Shown piece by piece: positions 32,620-39,577 of a stretch of 44,586 bases of DNA (positions within the stretch are counted from its first letter, which is position 1; every line of letters starts with the position of its first letter). Under the pieces are notes generated by a model, which was given only the letters and a program-made list of their open reading frames with translations, did not search any database and was not told where the DNA came from. A program made the translations under genes and the position numbers. The stretch comes from Intrasporangium_A sp039812505 (GTDB lineage Bacteria > Actinomycetota > Actinomycetes > Actinomycetales > Dermatophilaceae): the NCBI RefSeq assembly GCF_039812505.1, contig NZ_JBDIAQ010000014.1, positions 1-44,586 of the forward strand, read 5' to 3'.

Positions 32620-33405
32620 TCAAGTCTCAACACTGACGACGTTAGCAATCTGCTCTGCGATGTCGTCGATGCTGTACTCGCTGGTGCTCAGCGCAACCTT
32701 GTCGGCGAGGGAGGGACTGAAAGCCCGCACCTGTTCGCCGTCGATGTCGTGCCAAATCGGCAGGAGCGACTGCTCCCCGGCGATGGTGCGGGTGACCAGC
32801 CCGTCTAGCTCGTGGTTGGTCCACCCTTTGCGGAAGAAGTCTTTCGACAGAACGACGACACCGAAACGGCTCGAGCGGATGCCGTCGTCGATCTTGCGAC
32901 GCAAACTGTGCCCAATCTTCATCTGTGCCTCGTCGAGCCAGACGGTAACGCCGCGGCGGGCGAGCGCGTCTCGAAGGGGTCGGGCCACCGCGTCCTTATC
33001 CTCGGCCGCGTGGCTGATGAACACATCCCAGGTCTGGCCGCCGAGCACGTCGCCGTCGGGCTCTTGCGGGTGACGGCGGAGCGCGACCTGCGCGGCGGGG
33101 TTGTCCTGTGCGGATCGGGCCGTCGGCAGGTACCCGCGCGGCGGTGGCTGGACGGCTACGCTCGACGCGATTCGACCGGCGTAGCCGCCTAGGTCGATCG
33201 CCACGACCCAGTGGCCGGTCGACGGGACGGGGATCCGGAACGGTGACTGGGTGACGCGACCACCGTGGTAGCGGTATCGGCGGCCCGCCTTATAGTTGTT
33301 GTATTCGACGCTGGTCATCAGTTGGACGTTGGCCTGGTTCTTCAGAGTCACGACGACAGTGGAGCCCTTCTTCACGCTCCCCAAGTCGTACCGTTGGTGC
33401 TCCAT
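32620..33405 (-). CDS. DUF1883-TIR domain protein, candidate NADase effector
   Basis: The 261-residue protein fuses an N-terminal DUF1883 domain (residues 1-86, YDLGSVKKGSTVVVTLKNQA ... STGHWVVAIDLGG) to a C-terminal TIR domain (about 125-255). The TIR shows WDVFISHAAEDKD (strand A), VWLDEAQMKIGHSLRRKID (BB-loop region) and WTNHELDG, where Glu199 is at the position of the catalytic glutamate of NAD-cleaving TIR domains. Bacterial TIR effectors deplete NAD+ or make a cyclic ADP-ribose signal to stop phage growth; that role is inferred. It is the last gene of a four-gene operon, 9 bp after the previous stop, and starts with ATG at 33405. Confidence 0.85.
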   Translation of the reverse strand: MEHQRYDLGSVKKGSTVVVTLKNQANVQLMTSVEYNNYKAGRRYRYHGGRVTQSPFRIPVPSTGHWVVAIDLGGYAGRIASSVAVQPPPRGYLPTARSAQDNPAAQVALRRHPQEPDGDVLGGQTWDVFISHAAEDKDAVARPLRDALARRGVTVWLDEAQMKIGHSLRRKIDDGIRSSRFGVVVLSKDFFRKGWTNHELDGLVTRTIAGEQSLLPIWHDIDGEQVRAFSPSLADKVALSTSEYSIDDIAEQIANVVSVET

Positions 33406-33414
33406 CCCGTGCGC

Positions 33415-34098
33415 CTACTCCCCTCTGGTCGCGGCACGCTGGCGAGCCGACTCGTGGGTCTGCTTGCGCACCGTGGCGTGGTTGATCTCGTCACGCAGCA
33501 GTGCCCGCCTCGACGGATCGCCCTGCCCCAGCCAGTCATCGAAGATCTTGGCCTCGGCGTCAATGGCCTCGTTGTCCTCGAGCTCTGAGGGGGTGAGGAC
33601 CTCCTCGATCCAGTGCCACTGCAGTTCAGCTTCGGTCAACACAGCCACCGACTGTCGGCGGAGCAGTTCCAGTGGCATCTCAACGCGCGTGTAGTGCTTG
33701 ATGAGCCGCTGCTGGAGCACGTAGATCCCCTTATGTGTCAGGGTGGCGATCCGACGCTCACGGGTGAGCAATTCGGCCGGCGCAGCAGTCACATCGACGA
33801 ACTTGGTCGCGAAGCTGTCGCTGCCGATCAGTTCGACCAGGGGCATCACCCGCAGGCTGCCGTTCCAGCCGCTGCCCGCGACCACTTGGTGCGGCACAAC
33901 CGGCGCCACCGTGATGCGCGGCGTCAGGTCCGGGCCGGTGCGCATCCCACAGGGGTGCGTGACGATCTGGACCATCTGGGGCTCGTCGCCGAATCCGGGC
34001 AAGACAACCTTCTCGAACACGTCACCCTGGAGGAGAGGACGTGCCCGGCTGGTCTCTCCGCGCTCTTCGTAGAGCGCCTCCGGCTCGATCTGGTCCAT
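33415..34098 (-). CDS. Unrecognised operon protein with QGDVF and THPC motifs
   Basis: The 227-residue protein is not assigned to a named family. Visible features are LLQGDVFEKVVLPG (QGDVF at 24-28), VQIVTHPCGMRTG (THPC at 47-50) and a helical C-terminal half rich in Leu and charged residues (LTRERRIATLTHKGIYVLQQ, SELEDNEAIDAEAKIFDDWL). The pair QGD-x-F and a following ...S/T-x-x-C recalls a loose group of uncharacterised proteins with QGDIF and SQTCDI motifs in accessory islands; this is recall. A Cys-His pair suggests metal binding or a catalytic cysteine. ATG 34098 is 13 nt after the upstream stop. It lies between an HTH protein and the TIR protein, so it may be a sensor or adaptor. Confidence 0.65.
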   Translation of the reverse strand: MDQIEPEALYEERGETSRARPLLQGDVFEKVVLPGFGDEPQMVQIVTHPCGMRTGPDLTPRITVAPVVPHQVVAGSGWNGSLRVMPLVELIGSDSFATKFVDVTAAPAELLTRERRIATLTHKGIYVLQQRLIKHYTRVEMPLELLRRQSVAVLTEAELQWHWIEEVLTPSELEDNEAIDAEAKIFDDWLGQGDPSRRALLRDEINHATVRKQTHESARQRAATRGE

Positions 34099-34111
34099 GG
34101 CGTCCCGTGCT

Positions 34112-34759
34112 TTACTCTTCCCGCCGTCGAATAGATCGTTCGCCGTCGCCGTCGAGGAATACCTCGAAGTCGCTGCGAGTCTCGCGCCAGTTCGGCCGGA
34201 CCCGGTCGAGCACCTGCACTGCCTCCTGACGACGTTCCGCCAGATCCAGGAGCGCGTCGATGTGACCTTCGAGGTAGAGGTCCAAGGGTCGGATGTAGTA
34301 GCCGGCGGCGAGGGGCAAGTCCATCTCCATCCAGCCCGCCGGGTCCGCGATCGGGGCCTTCTCCTCCAGCACATCCATCAGGGCGGCGATCTGGGCGAGC
34401 TTGAGCCTGCTCCCCGGGCTGGCGTCGCCGCCTTTACGCCACTTGCGGATCGCCGAGACGCTCACACCCACGACCTCGGCGATGTCGGACCAGCCCATGC
34501 CGCGGCCGCCAGCGAGCTCCTCAAGCAGGTCGCCGACCGATTTCGCGGCCTTCTCGCGGGTGCGGTCGGCCATGTCCTGCTGGCGGACCTCGCCGTGCAG
34601 TTCATGCATCTCGCCATTGAGCATGTCGACCTCGGTGCGCAGGTAGTCCGCGCGCAGGGACAAAGCGCGTGTCTCGCTCGGGGCCGCTGGCGCGTAGTCC
34701 GATACCGCGCCGGCAATGGTGCCTGTGGGGACGCCACCGGCCGTGGTGCTGACGGTCAT
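34112..34759 (-). CDS. XRE-type helix-turn-helix protein
   Basis: The 215-residue protein has an N-terminal coiled-coil-like stretch (about residues 30-80, LRADYLRTEVDMLNGEMHELHGEVRQQ), then an HTH (residues 88-109, MGWSDIAEVVGVSVSAIRKWRKGG) and a C-terminal domain (MEMDLPLAAGYYIRPLDLYLEG ... ERRQEAVQVLDRVRP) of unknown fold. It may repress its own operon; the palindrome GTAGGTwACCTAC just before the first gene is the obvious site. ATG 34759 overlaps the TIGR04255 stop by 4 nt. It could also be an antitoxin-like neutraliser of the downstream proteins. Function inferred from fold and position. Confidence 0.75.
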   Translation of the reverse strand: MTVSTTAGGVPTGTIAGAVSDYAPAAPSETRALSLRADYLRTEVDMLNGEMHELHGEVRQQDMADRTREKAAKSVGDLLEELAGGRGMGWSDIAEVVGVSVSAIRKWRKGGDASPGSRLKLAQIAALMDVLEEKAPIADPAGWMEMDLPLAAGYYIRPLDLYLEGHIDALLDLAERRQEAVQVLDRVRPNWRETRSDFEVFLDGDGERSIRRREE

Positions 34760-35562
34760 GACCTCTCTCCTCGGAACAGGGTTCGGGCTTCATCGGTGAT
34801 GGAGCGCTGGAATGCGGTACCGCACGGCACGTGGACGACCGACAGAGAGTCGCTTACTACTTCGGCACTCAACTGGACCGTGTCCAAGCGGGTGAAATCA
34901 CGAAACCCGTCGAAGTCCAAGACGAAGAACGGCCCGGACTCGACCGCCGCTCGCTTGAGGTGCTGCGGGACGACGATGGAGCCTTGGTCGAGCGCGGCGC
35001 AACGGACGTTGAGGCCGCGGCCCTCGCCCAGGTCGTAGGTGCTGATCGTTTGGGTCGACGTGGCCGGAAAGTCCTCGGGGCCAACCCAGAGGTGCCCAAC
35101 CAGCCGCTCGTCAATCCACCGGCTCCACTGTCGTACGTCATCGACCGTCTCCGGTACCCGCACCTCGTCGATGTAACGAAGGCCGACCCGCTGCAGCGCG
35201 GGGAGGACTTTGGCCTCGACCAGCGCATCGCAGGCTGTGGTGATTGCCGTAAGGAGTTCCTCGAAGCTGTGGTAGGCGGTCGTTTCATAGGTGAGAGACT
35301 CAGACATGAGCGTCAGGCTCTCGGTGCTGCTGGAATTCTTGAGTACGACGCCAAGTCGCTCCTGGACTTGGGCTGAGCCGCCCAAGGTCAGATGGAAGTT
35401 GGCCTGCTGCAGTGGCTCGGCGAAGGGAAACCGGTCTTCTAGAGCGATGGCGATGTCGTCTTTGGTCTGCTGCTGCCGCAGACGAGCAGAATCTGTGAAT
35501 CGGACCTCGGCTGCCACCAGGGCGAGGGGCGCGTTCGGGAAGACCTCACGGTTGGGGTACAC
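34756..35562 (-). CDS. TIGR04255-family protein
   Basis: The 268-residue protein matches the sporadically distributed TIGR04255 family: FPNAPLALVAAEVRF at the N-terminus, the SESLTYETTAYHSFEELL middle and LQRVGLRYIDEVRVPE, which is the family's most characteristic stretch. The role of TIGR04255 is unknown; patchy distribution and frequent presence in islands hint at defence. It is the first gene of the operon and starts with GTG at 35562. The GTAGGTwACCTAC palindrome begins right after the start codon on the upstream side. A phage-protein- or nucleic-acid-sensing role is a guess. Confidence 0.8.
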   Translation of the reverse strand: MYPNREVFPNAPLALVAAEVRFTDSARLRQQQTKDDIAIALEDRFPFAEPLQQANFHLTLGGSAQVQERLGVVLKNSSSTESLTLMSESLTYETTAYHSFEELLTAITTACDALVEAKVLPALQRVGLRYIDEVRVPETVDDVRQWSRWIDERLVGHLWVGPEDFPATSTQTISTYDLGEGRGLNVRCAALDQGSIVVPQHLKRAAVESGPFFVLDFDGFRDFTRLDTVQLSAEVVSDSLSVVHVPCGTAFQRSITDEARTLFRGERS

Positions 35563-35575
35563 GTAGGTAACCTAC
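35563..35575 (-). promoter_or_regulatory. Operator-like palindrome overlapping the -10 of the TIR operon
   Basis: GTAGGT-A-ACCTAC is a perfect 13-bp palindrome with a single central base. On the minus strand it includes TAGGTT 6 nt before the GTG start at 35562, which fits a leaderless -10. A dimeric repressor bound here would block transcription. The HTH protein encoded in the operon is the likely binder. Confidence 0.6.
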
Positions 35576-35989
35576 TCTCGTCGTGCCAACAGCGTACCCA
35601 GACACGTACCAATATCGCAACCAAAATCTGTACGCCCTGCCCAGCGTGCCGCCTGATGCCCAAGTAGACCGCCCCCTCTCGCGGCTCTGCTCGTGGCGGG
35701 TTGGCTGCTGCGGAGCCACCGGCTCGGTTGCTGATGCGCTGGTCGACCATCGAGCCCGACCCGTTCGCCGCGGGTGCCAGCGTGTTCCGACCTGCTTGAT
35801 GATCCCCTGGGCACGCCGCCACGTCCTTCTGGGGGCGATAAGGCGTACTGCGCAGGGAAGCGACTGCCGGCGCCCACGAGCGGGCTCGGTGTGGCGGCCT
35901 GTCTCAGAATCCTCAGCTGGGCACGTCTCAGATTGGCCAGAGAGGACCAGGCGCTGTCTCAGAGTCGGTGATCGCTGACAGCGCCGTCG
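35576..35989. other. Region between the TIR operon and vapC, no supported gene
   Basis: No reading frame in these 414 bp shows recognisable protein. The last 80 bp carry the right border repeats. The stretch between 35620 and 35880 could be decayed gene remnants; its GC is intermediate. Confidence 0.5.
35901..35980. repeat. Right end of the mobile segment: three GTCTC repeats plus TGACA
   Basis: GTCTC at 35901, 35925 and 35956 (each followed by AGA) is the inverse of the left-end GAGAC repeats. TGACA closes the segment at 35976-35980. The vapC stop codon begins 10 bp further on. Confidence 0.6.
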
Positions 35990-36349
35990 TCATCCTGCGG
36001 CGAGGCCGTGCTGGACGGCGATGGCGGCAAGACGCTTGTCCCGTGTCCACAGACGGCTGGTGGACAGCATCGTCGCGGCGAGCAGCTGCGCATCGACGTA
36101 CCCGATACCGAGTCCGTGCAGCCGCTGGTTCTCGATCAGGGCCAGGACCTCGGCGTCGGTGGCGACGGTCGCCTGCGGGAGGTTGCGGAGCAGTCCGAGC
36201 ACCTCGCCGCGTCGCGAAAGGTGCCCGAGTGCGAGCTCGCCGATCACCCACGGATGTGCCAGCACGAGGCCACCCTGCAGGAGCTCGACCAGCTCGGGGT
36301 CTCCCACGCGCAGATGGTCGATCCAGACCGACGTGTCGACCAGGATCAC
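35990..36349 (-). CDS. vapC: VapC-type PIN-domain toxin
   Basis: The 119-residue protein is a PIN-domain ribonuclease. The acidic pocket is formed by Asp5 in MILVDTSVWIDHL, Glu38-type residue in VIGELALG, and GYVDAQLLAATM plus LWTRDKRLAAIA near the C-terminus. VapC toxins cleave tRNA or rRNA when free of VapB. Its ATG overlaps the antitoxin stop (ATGA at 36346-36349). Length is normal. The stop lies 9 bp outside the right border of the mobile segment. Confidence 0.9.
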   Translation of the reverse strand: MILVDTSVWIDHLRVGDPELVELLQGGLVLAHPWVIGELALGHLSRRGEVLGLLRNLPQATVATDAEVLALIENQRLHGLGIGYVDAQLLAATMLSTSRLWTRDKRLAAIAVQHGLAAG

Positions 36350-36564
36350 GTGGCTGTGGCCTGTCGCCGCGGGATGGGCTTCACGTCCGGCTCGCTGCCG
36401 GCCAGCCGGGCCAGCCGCCGTGCGCTCTCGCGCTCGATGAGCGCCTGCAGGGCCTGCCGGACAAGTGCAGTCTTCTCGGTCGTGCCGGTCAGACGCTGCG
36501 CTTCGGCGACGAGGTCGTCGTCCAGCGCGAGGGTCGTTCTCAAGGCTGCCTCCTTGTGCGCCAT
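36346..36564 (-). CDS. vapB: VapB-type antitoxin
   Basis: The 72-residue protein has the VapB form: a ribbon-helix-helix start (MAHKEAALRTTLALDDDLVAEAQRLTG), KTALVRQALQALIE, and a flexible basic/Arg-rich C-terminus (RRLARLAGSEPDVKPIPRRQ) that plugs the toxin. ATG 36564 is preferred over 36582 because TATGAC lies exactly 6 nt upstream as a leaderless -10. The DNA in front (about 36571-36595) contains ATCAT/ATGAT and GTCAT/ATGAC inverted motifs that could be the VapBC operator. Confidence 0.85.
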   Translation of the reverse strand: MAHKEAALRTTLALDDDLVAEAQRLTGTTEKTALVRQALQALIERESARRLARLAGSEPDVKPIPRRQATAT

Positions 36565-36570
36565 AGACAC

Positions 36571-36576
36571 GTCATA
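36571..36576 (-). promoter_or_regulatory. Probable -10 element of vapBC
   Basis: TATGAC on the minus strand stands 6 nt before the vapB ATG. It overlaps inverted GTCAT/ATGAC motifs, so repressor binding would cover it. Confidence 0.45.
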
Positions 36577-36599
36577 CGACATCAGATGATGACGATACA

Positions 36600-36955
36600 C
36601 GTGCTTGCTGGGCTGCAGCCGGCCAGCGACCGCACCAAGCCGCGCATGAGAGGTCGCGACGCTGCGCCGCCGACGGTGACCAAGACAGACCTGTACCCCG
36701 ACTACGTGGACGAGACGGTGCAGTACTACTCGCTCGATGACGAGCCAGACCGGCCTGCGCCGGCGCACCGCCATCGAGGCGATCCGGTGCGAGGTCATCG
36801 GCCGGGAACGCACCGAGGACGAGTGCGCCGAGCTGATCGAGCGCGCCGGGCCGTCCTACGACGCGGTCGAGCCGACTGCGACGCCGTGGTCCTGTCGCGT
36901 CGCCGGTCAACGAACCGGCCGGACGCGGCAGACGACCAGCTCTGCCGGCGCCGGC
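36600..36955. pseudogene. Rearranged fragment of the 39-kb GTPase gene plus unassigned DNA
   Basis: The stretch at about 36738-36800 is nearly identical to 38908-38967 in the same orientation (the part of the GTPase gene encoding TSHRIASMAVRR-x-KPVWLVI on the minus strand). The adjoining 36675-36732 matches 38845-38897 but inverted: the codons for TKTDLYPDYVDETVQYYS read on the plus strand here and on the minus strand in the gene. So a short piece was copied and one half flipped. From about 36800 the sequence diverges. No functional product is expected. Confidence 0.75.
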
Positions 36956-38395
36956 TCAGCCCAGGATGTCCTCCGCCGACGAGGCGAACAGGCGCTCGCC
37001 GGCCAGTGCGTCGATCCGTTCCAACAGCCGGTCGCCGTCCCTGAGAGACTTGGCGATGACGGGGAAGCTTCGACCGTCGGCCGTCACGACGCCTCGCATG
37101 CCCTCGGCACTGGCGACCCCGACGATGCCGTCCCAGGTGGCGCTCCCGGTCCGGCCCGACGCGGTGATCGAGAAGCCCGACTCGCCGACCCGGATCTCGA
37201 GGTCGCGCGGGCTCCGCGAAAGGGTCCTGCGCCGGTAGGTGTGTTCGCCGCGGAGGCTGTCCGAGGGGTACTCGTGCTCGTCCAGCGACGGCACGCCGGG
37301 GATGTCGTAGTCGCCCTCCGGGAGCAGCAGGATCGCACCGTCGCGGACGGCTGCAGCCGCCTCGCGGATCGCCTCGGGGGATGCCCCGTCGATGAGCTGA
37401 CGTTGCGCGGCTCGGGTGCGCGGCGGCTCGCCGCGCAGCATCCGGGCAGCCTGCGCCAGGAGCCAGTCGGGCACCGAGCGCGGGTCGTCGAGGCCCTCGT
37501 GCAGGACCGCTCGCGTATGTGCCAGCTCCTCGGCGGTGGGGCCGTCTGCCGCGAGCCGGCCCAGGGTCTCCCACATCGTCCGCGCGACCAGGTCCATCTT
37601 GTCCTCGTGCCCGTCGCTCCAGACCGCGAGGAGCCCGTGCTCGTAGTCGATGCGTTCGCCGGCGGAGCCGATGTCGTAGGCGACGCCCTCCTTGTGGCGC
37701 AGCTCGTCGGTGACGCGCTCGGTGAGTATGGCGCCCAGCGCCGGCCCCACGTCGAGTGGCGTCACGCCGGTCAGGGCGGCGAACGGGCTCGACCCGACCA
37801 GGTAGGCGGGCAACGGCAGGTCGAGGGGCGGCGCGACGGGGAACCCTGCGCGGGGGCCGTCCGGCAGGGACACGTGCAGGCCCTCCGGAGGGGGTCCGGT
37901 CAGCACGAGAACCGCGTTGCCCCGGGTGAAGAACCGCGCCGCGTGCGCGACGACCATGTCACGGGAGATCTGGTCGGGGCCCGGGCCGACCGCCCCGGCC
38001 AGGCCCTGGGCGGTGACGCCGTACCGGTTCACCAGGCTCACGGCCACCGCGGGGTGGACGGCAGTCGCGCCCTCGGCCCGGAGCACCCCTGCCTCGCGGT
38101 CGAGGCGGTCTACCGGCAGGTCCGAGAGGGCGGCACACACGCGGTGGATGAAGTCGACGACCAGCTCGGGTCGGCCGGTCGCATGGAAGATCGTCGTGTC
38201 GAGGCGCACCTCGGCGTTGCTGTCGACCGGGCTCTTGGGCAGGGCGCCCATGGCGAGGTGCTCGATGAGGTGGGTGACGCCGGCCGTGCGGAACGTCTCG
38301 TGGCGGGCACCGACCCCGAAGACGAGAGCGACCGTCAGGGGAGCGGGTCCCTCCTCCCAGAGGGCGGGAACGTCGTCGATCGATGTCTGCTGCAC
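36956..38395 (-). CDS. M16-family (insulinase-like) metallopeptidase
   Basis: The 479-residue protein has the inverted zinc motif HxxEH in VTHLIEHLAMGAL (about residues 41-53). It also has the second M16 half with RVTDELRHKEGVAYDIGS, whose Arg/Tyr-like residues shape the active site. The C-terminal 70 residues (RDLEIRVGESGFSITASGRTG ... RSFPVIAKSLRDGDRLLERI) look like an added PH-like beta domain not found in standard M16 enzymes. No signal peptide, so it is cytosolic. M16 peptidases degrade short peptides or process peptide products. Neighbours are a GTPase fragment and transposase remnant; no peptide-product gene is visible. Confidence 0.8.
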   Translation of the reverse strand: MQQTSIDDVPALWEEGPAPLTVALVFGVGARHETFRTAGVTHLIEHLAMGALPKSPVDSNAEVRLDTTIFHATGRPELVVDFIHRVCAALSDLPVDRLDREAGVLRAEGATAVHPAVAVSLVNRYGVTAQGLAGAVGPGPDQISRDMVVAHAARFFTRGNAVLVLTGPPPEGLHVSLPDGPRAGFPVAPPLDLPLPAYLVGSSPFAALTGVTPLDVGPALGAILTERVTDELRHKEGVAYDIGSAGERIDYEHGLLAVWSDGHEDKMDLVARTMWETLGRLAADGPTAEELAHTRAVLHEGLDDPRSVPDWLLAQAARMLRGEPPRTRAAQRQLIDGASPEAIREAAAAVRDGAILLLPEGDYDIPGVPSLDEHEYPSDSLRGEHTYRRRTLSRSPRDLEIRVGESGFSITASGRTGSATWDGIVGVASAEGMRGVVTADGRSFPVIAKSLRDGDRLLERIDALAGERLFASSAEDILG

Positions 38396-38474
38396 CTGCG
38401 CATAGTAGGGGTAAGCACGTGGGGCTACGTCGGTAACGAATACGGTGCGGGTCTTCTGGAGTGACTACACGGCT

Positions 38475-38618
38475 CCGGGAGTGACCGCGTTTGGCGTAGC
38501 AGGATTCGTGGACTCGTTGGCGTTCGCGTTGCAGGTGGAAGCGGCAGTAGGTGCCGAACTCGTTGTTGGCGCGGACGGCTCGCAGGTTGAGGACCGCTCG
38601 ACGTGCCCTGCAGCACAC
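38475..38618 (-). pseudogene. Transposase C-terminal remnant (ISKra4-like)
   Basis: Read on the minus strand, this 144-bp piece encodes RRAVLNLRAVRANNEFGTYCRFHLQRERQRVHE..., which resembles the end of ISKra4-type transposases (pattern LRA-x3-N-x-F-x2-Y-x2-FHL-x2-E-x2-R-x-H). No start and no catalytic part are present. It lies just upstream of the M16 gene start, within its promoter region, and shows that an insertion sequence once stood between the M16 and GTPase genes. The rest of 38396-38642 shows no gene. Confidence 0.5.
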
Positions 38619-38642
38619 CTCCCCGCCGGCCGACCTACCCTC

Positions 38643-39449
38643 TCACACATGCCCGCTCAGCTGCGCCAGCCGGGTCGCGAGCGCGTCGACCATCGCGTTG
38701 GCGTGCTTGGCCGTCATCGCCGACCGGCGGTCGCCGCCCTGGCTCGACACCGGGAGCACGTCGATGTACAGCTTCGCGCCGCCGGCCAGCGCCCGCAGCG
38801 CGTCGACCTTGTCGCCGAAGGGCGAGCCGCTGCCCGGCGAGTAGTACTGCACCGTCTCGTCCACGTAGTCGGGGTAGAGGTCCGTCTTGGTGACCGCAAT
38901 GACGAGCCAGACCGGCTTGTGCCGGCGCACCGCCATCGAGGCGATCCGGTGCGAGGTGATCGTCCAGTCCTCCAGCTCCGCGGCGAGCTGCTCCTCGCGG
39001 GTCGCGGCCGCCACGCCGGTGGTGCCCGCCGTCCGCCGCGGCGTCGCGTAGCCGTTGGCGACCACGTGGATCACCCCGTCCACCGGCTCGTCGTTGAACA
39101 CCTCGTCGAGGGCACCGAGCCGGGTCGCCGCGTTGTCGCCCGGGACCACCAGGAAGCGGAAGCCGTGCAGCCGCGCCGAATGGCGCGTGCGGCGCTCCAT
39201 CACCGCCGAGCCGACCGCGGCCGCGCCCTCGCTGGACGCGTGCCGGGTCAGCCGGTCCACGAGCTGGCTCTTGCCGACCCCGGTCATCCCCGTCACGGCC
39301 ACCATCGGGAAGCGCCCACGCAGCAGCCGGCCCACCCGCTCCGGAGCCGACGCGAGCCCGGTCAGCAGACCGCCGAGCAGGGTCGCGCCCAGCGCGGTGT
39401 GGCCCGAGCTCGGGATGATCGTCCGGAATCGGGACGGGGTGTGGGACAA
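38643..39449 (-). CDS. GTPase-domain protein of unknown role
   Basis: The 268-residue protein has a P-loop GMTGVGKS (residues 54-61), a PGDN segment at 103-106 in the place of switch II, and TKTD (187-190) as the guanine-specificity motif. These indicate a TRAFAC-type GTPase. The N-terminal hydrophobic stretch (TALGATLLGGLLTGLAS) may touch a membrane. Closest in look are 50S-ribosome-binding-GTPase-like domain proteins often annotated in islands. The start is TTG at 39449 with a strong AGGAGG at good distance. A CCTACG-TTC-CGTAGG palindrome lies 46 bp upstream. A partial scrambled copy of this gene is at 36.7 kb. Confidence 0.75.
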   Translation of the reverse strand: MSHTPSRFRTIIPSSGHTALGATLLGGLLTGLASAPERVGRLLRGRFPMVAVTGMTGVGKSQLVDRLTRHASSEGAAAVGSAVMERRTRHSARLHGFRFLVVPGDNAATRLGALDEVFNDEPVDGVIHVVANGYATPRRTAGTTGVAAATREEQLAAELEDWTITSHRIASMAVRRHKPVWLVIAVTKTDLYPDYVDETVQYYSPGSGSPFGDKVDALRALAGGAKLYIDVLPVSSQGGDRRSAMTAKHANAMVDALATRLAQLSGHV

Positions 39450-39495
39450 CGCAGCCTCCTCGGCGTGCTGGTCAGGAGCCAGTCGGCAGCTCGAG

Positions 39496-39510
39496 CCTAC
39501 GTTCCGTAGG
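39496..39510. promoter_or_regulatory. Palindrome CCTACGTTCCGTAGG, second copy of the 11056 motif
   Basis: CCTACG (39496-39501) and CGTAGG (39505-39510) flank a 3-nt centre. Arms are identical to the 11056 palindrome, whose centre is one base longer. It is placed 46 bp upstream of the GTPase TTG start, suggesting the same regulator. Confidence 0.45.
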
Positions 39511-39577
39511 GCGCCGGGTGCGCGCTCCCGGGGGCGTCGGCCCGGCGGGAGGCGACCTTACCGCGCGGGGCGGGTGG

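Larger units (their letters stand above)
29710..35980. mobile_element. Putative 6.27-kb transposon-like segment carrying a TIR operon
   Basis: The left border starts TGTCA at 29710 and the right border ends TGACA at 35980. The outer 25 bp of each side match at 18 positions as inverted repeats. GAGAC follows the left border at 29730, 29749, 29759, 29790 and 29811. The same pentamer, inverted, occurs near the right border at 35901, 35925 and 35956. TGT ends with several internal binding-site-like repeats are the design of IS21, Tn7 and Mu-like ends. No transposase of those families was seen inside, so it may be moved in trans. No target duplication is visible. The segment lies exactly between two convergent gene ends (29702 and 35990). 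Confidence 0.55.

Noticed and set aside
35583..35978. Possible plus-strand gene right of the TIR operon
   Set aside because: Composition and lack of recognisable motifs; it runs through the GTCTC repeat array of the mobile segment's right border.
29698..35985. Target-site duplication around the 6.27-kb segment
   Set aside because: Flanking bases GGGGC and GCGCC do not match at 4-5 bp, and no longer duplication was found. The borders are therefore argued only from the inverted ends and repeats.
36737..38464. 575-codon open frame on the plus strand opposite the M16 gene
   Set aside because: No recognisable domain; its start lies in the scrambled GTPase fragment and it mirrors the M16 coding frame.
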